DNA from: Chloroflexota bacterium
Lineage (GTDB): Bacteria; Chloroflexota; Anaerolineae; J036; Brachytrichaceae
Direction: 5' to 3'
Length of the DNA stretch: 44,134 nt
NCBI GenBank assembly: GCA_018969115.1
Contig: JAGWYZ010000004.1
Span: forward strand, 1 to 44,134
The notes under the pieces were generated by a model. The model was not told the DNA's origin. It was given only the letters and a program-made list of their open reading frames with translations, and did not search any database. The translations under genes and the position numbers were made by a program. Each line of letters begins with the position of its first letter. Within the stretch, counting starts at the first letter, position 1. This document shows positions 42,470-44,134 of the stretch, in pieces.

Positions 42470-43618
42470 TTAGGTTTGTGCGCTGATTGCACGTAATTGC
42501 TGGTGTCGGTTGACAAATGTCAAAATGGCAAATGCCTCGCTAATATCTTCTTGGCTGAGCAAGCCCAGAAATTGTTCACCATCATAAACGGCAGCCACCC
42601 GAACATTTTGTGCCCCCATTTTTTCGCGGGCATCGTCTAAGGTGTCGGCGGCATTCAGCTTAAATACTGCACGGTTCATAATTTCGCTCACATAACAATC
42701 ATTGGGTTGAATGGCAAGCGCCCGCATGACATCTTCGCGGGTGACAATACCCAGCAAGCGGTTGCCAAACACCACCGCAAAATCGGGCTGATAACTGGTG
42801 AGCAGATAATCGACGACGCGGCTAATACGGTCGCCATTTTGCAGGCTAATGGCATGTTTGTTATAGGCATCGCCTACTTTGCGCGTGATCAACACGGTTT
42901 TGGCTTGGGCGGTGCTGGTTTCTTGCGATGCTCCCACGAATACAAATACCGCCACCAATGCCAGCACCCAATTGCCGCTTAAAAAGCCATAGACCCCTAA
43001 CCCTATCGCAAGCGCTTGTCCAATCCCCGATGCAATTTGAGTTGCCTTTGGCATCCCAAGCCGCATCGCTAACAATGCCCGCAGCATTCGCCCGCCATCT
43101 AATGGAAAAGCTGGGATCAAGTTAAACAATACCAAGCTGACATTGGCGGTTAGCAGCCAGTAAATGAGGCCAGTTGGCGACATATCATTGGTTAAGCGCG
43201 TCAAGCCAGAGCCATCTAATAACAAATTTGCAAGGCTGAGATCGGGGTGAATGCCAATGATGAGTAGCAAAATGGCGGCAATGACAACATTTACCAGCGG
43301 CCCGGCCACCGCGATTAAAAATTCATGCAACGGCTTTTCAGGGTTTTTGTTAATTTGCGCCACGCCGCCCAACGGCATCAACAAAATCTCGCGGGTGTCA
43401 ATGCCAAAAAAACGCGCCATCAGGCTATGACCCAACTCGTGTAACGTGACGCACAAAAACAAAGCCAACATCAGCACAATGCCAAATAACCCGCCGAAAA
43501 TCGGGTCATCGCCACGGCCTGCCCACTGAGCCGCACTTAGCCCCAGAATGAGAAAAAACGTGATGTGGACTTTGATCGGAATATTTGCCACTTGTGCAAT
43601 TTTGATAGACCAATTCAT
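42470..43618 (-). CDS. M50 site-2-protease family metallopeptidase with CBS pair
   Basis: 382 aa intramembrane zinc protease. The HExxH motif lies in a helix (CVTLHELGHSLMARF), and the third ligand is in LIPAFPLDGGRMLRALLA, with about six helices to residue 235. The C-terminal half (about 250-370) is a pair of CBS domains (GIVTREDVMRALAI and FLGLLSQEDISEAFAI), which often sense nucleotides. Family members cut membrane-bound regulators. Start ATG 43618, with AAGGAG about 12 bases upstream. Preceded by a riboswitch-terminator leader; followed by the CaCA exchanger. Confidence 0.92.
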   Translation of the reverse strand: MNWSIKIAQVANIPIKVHITFFLILGLSAAQWAGRGDDPIFGGLFGIVLMLALFLCVTLHELGHSLMARFFGIDTREILLMPLGGVAQINKNPEKPLHEFLIAVAGPLVNVVIAAILLLIIGIHPDLSLANLLLDGSGLTRLTNDMSPTGLIYWLLTANVSLVLFNLIPAFPLDGGRMLRALLAMRLGMPKATQIASGIGQALAIGLGVYGFLSGNWVLALVAVFVFVGASQETSTAQAKTVLITRKVGDAYNKHAISLQNGDRISRVVDYLLTSYQPDFAVVFGNRLLGIVTREDVMRALAIQPNDCYVSEIMNRAVFKLNAADTLDDAREKMGAQNVRVAAVYDGEQFLGLLSQEDISEAFAILTFVNRHQQLRAISAQT

Positions 43619-43686
43619 TTTTTATAACTGCTCCTTTTAACCACCTTTTATAACTATTTAATACTAGCTGCACGAGAAATAAAAAA

Positions 43687-43726
43687 AAGACCGCTTGTGA
43701 GACAACCATTGTCCACAAGCGGTCTT
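43687..43726 (-). terminator. Intrinsic terminator in the M50 gene leader
   Basis: On the minus strand, AAGACCGCTTGTG pairs perfectly with CACAAGCGGTCTT (13 bp) around a 14-base loop. The stem is followed by a run of T (the stem end continues into eight more T). It ends 69 bases before the M50 start codon. Its 5' arm overlaps the 3' strand of the riboswitch P1 helix, so the two structures exclude each other. Confidence 0.88.
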
Positions 43727-43833
43727 GTCATTGCTAAATATATATTAACCGGAAGCATTTGCAAGTGCTTCGTAATGACGATTAATATCTTGAACTGTCG
43801 TTCAAGCGACTACTCCCCGCGTATTTACTTGTG
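43714..43833 (-). promoter_or_regulatory. yybP-ykoY (Mn2+) riboswitch aptamer
   Basis: Read on the minus strand, the leader has GCGGGGAGTAG (43820-43810), the signature start of the yybP-ykoY motif, and CAAGACCGC (to 43719), its signature 3' end, with GCGG/CCGC forming P1. Between them are ordered hairpins CTTGAAC-GACA-GTTCAAG, then the conserved-looking TCGTCATTACG, then GAAGCA-CTTGCAAA-TGCTTC followed by CCGG, matching my memory of the Lactococcus yybP RNA. The class binds Mn2+ and usually switches genes on. Here ligand-stabilised P1 would block the terminator. Target: M50 protease, probably also the CaCA exchanger. Confidence 0.82.
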
Positions 43834-44134
43834 GGCGAAATATATCCTTTTAAGCTTATACAAAGCTTAATCGCACCTGTATGGTTGATGATGATTTGTG
43901 ATTGTGGTTAAGCTTCTGCAAGTCTGCACAGGAACTAATTTCTGCTTTACATAATAACCCTATCTGTGGAGGCATTGATCGGTATTTGGGCGCAATCTTT
44001 TATCAATTTATACCGAAGTCATATTTTTACTGGTTTACATTTGACACTACGAATTTCAAAACGAATGGATATAACTATGAAAATTCGAAGTTGTTATAAA
44101 CTGATACATAAGCGTATTTTTTATATGAATATCT
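43834..44134. other. Right-edge spacer, no gene recognised
   Basis: About 300 AT-rich bases. One short hairpin is visible (TAAGCTT-ATAC-AAAGCTTA around 43852-43870), which may belong to the 5' end of the riboswitch transcript. The open frame on the plus strand (43902-44099) shows no recognisable motif and I do not call it a gene. The promoter for the riboswitch leader should lie here. Confidence 0.4.

Noticed and set aside
43902-44099. 65-aa plus-strand open frame at the right edge.
   Set aside because: AT-rich, no motif, no ribosome-binding site; overlaps the likely promoter region of the riboswitch leader.

Overview
The window looks like a chromosomal segment of a free-living, heterotrophic bacterium of about 50% GC. 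I infer Chloroflexota from the gene families (ADP-forming acyl-CoA synthetase-GNAT fusion, DUF2142 membrane protein, HNH/companion gene pair, GxxExxY protein) and from the abundant 'word-like' quasi-palindromic spacer repeats. No rRNA or tRNA is present to confirm this. I see no CRISPR array or prophage.

Left part (1-17.9 kb): a decayed IS1-type transposase, then housekeeping and catabolic genes. These are an M24 peptidase, a tRNA-dihydrouridine synthase, a BadH-like SDR with an acyl-CoA dehydrogenase (possibly alicyclic acid degradation), a 975-aa acyl-CoA synthetase/acetyltransferase fusion, a class A PBP with an extended C-terminus, an MFS transporter, a GNAT, a strikingly eukaryote-like cyclophilin, and a DUF2142 protein. 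It ends with a restriction-modification pair: a D12-class adenine methylase translationally coupled to a NotI-family protein that seems to have lost its catalytic core.

Middle part (17.9-31.3 kb), all on the + strand: a choline/glycine-betaine to glycine plus C1-oxidation cluster. It holds a GcvT-like folate protein, sarcosine oxidase, choline dehydrogenase, an MttB-family methyltransferase, and both subunits of an NAD-dependent formate dehydrogenase. Together they could strip methyl groups from choline/betaine and oxidise the C1 units to CO2 with NADH. Most spacers between these genes carry a selfish or toxin-like cassette, intact or decayed: a RAYT transposase between two REP palindromes, an HNH nuclease pair (both broken), hicAB, and a GxxExxY pseudogene inside a 22-bp inverted repeat.

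Right part (31.3-44.1 kb): a PLP aminotransferase, a DevCA-like ABC exporter pair, a complete Mrp Na+/H+ antiporter operon with mrpA and mrpB fused, a CaCA-family cation/Na+ exchanger, and an M50 site-2 protease with CBS domains. The M50 gene has a leader that I recognise as a yybP-ykoY (Mn2+) riboswitch, whose 3' P1 strand doubles as the 5' arm of an intrinsic terminator. This suggests Mn2+-responsive control of a protease/cation-exchanger transcription unit.

Three repeat systems stand out. First, a ~160-bp hairpin element occurs twice, 27 kb apart, with compensatory base-pair changes in its 73-nt hairpin. Second, 31-nt REP palindromes flank the RAYT gene and also show a paired change. Third, many word-like palindromic repeats lie in spacers, across stop codons, and in frame inside the fdhA, fdhB and acyl-CoA synthetase genes.
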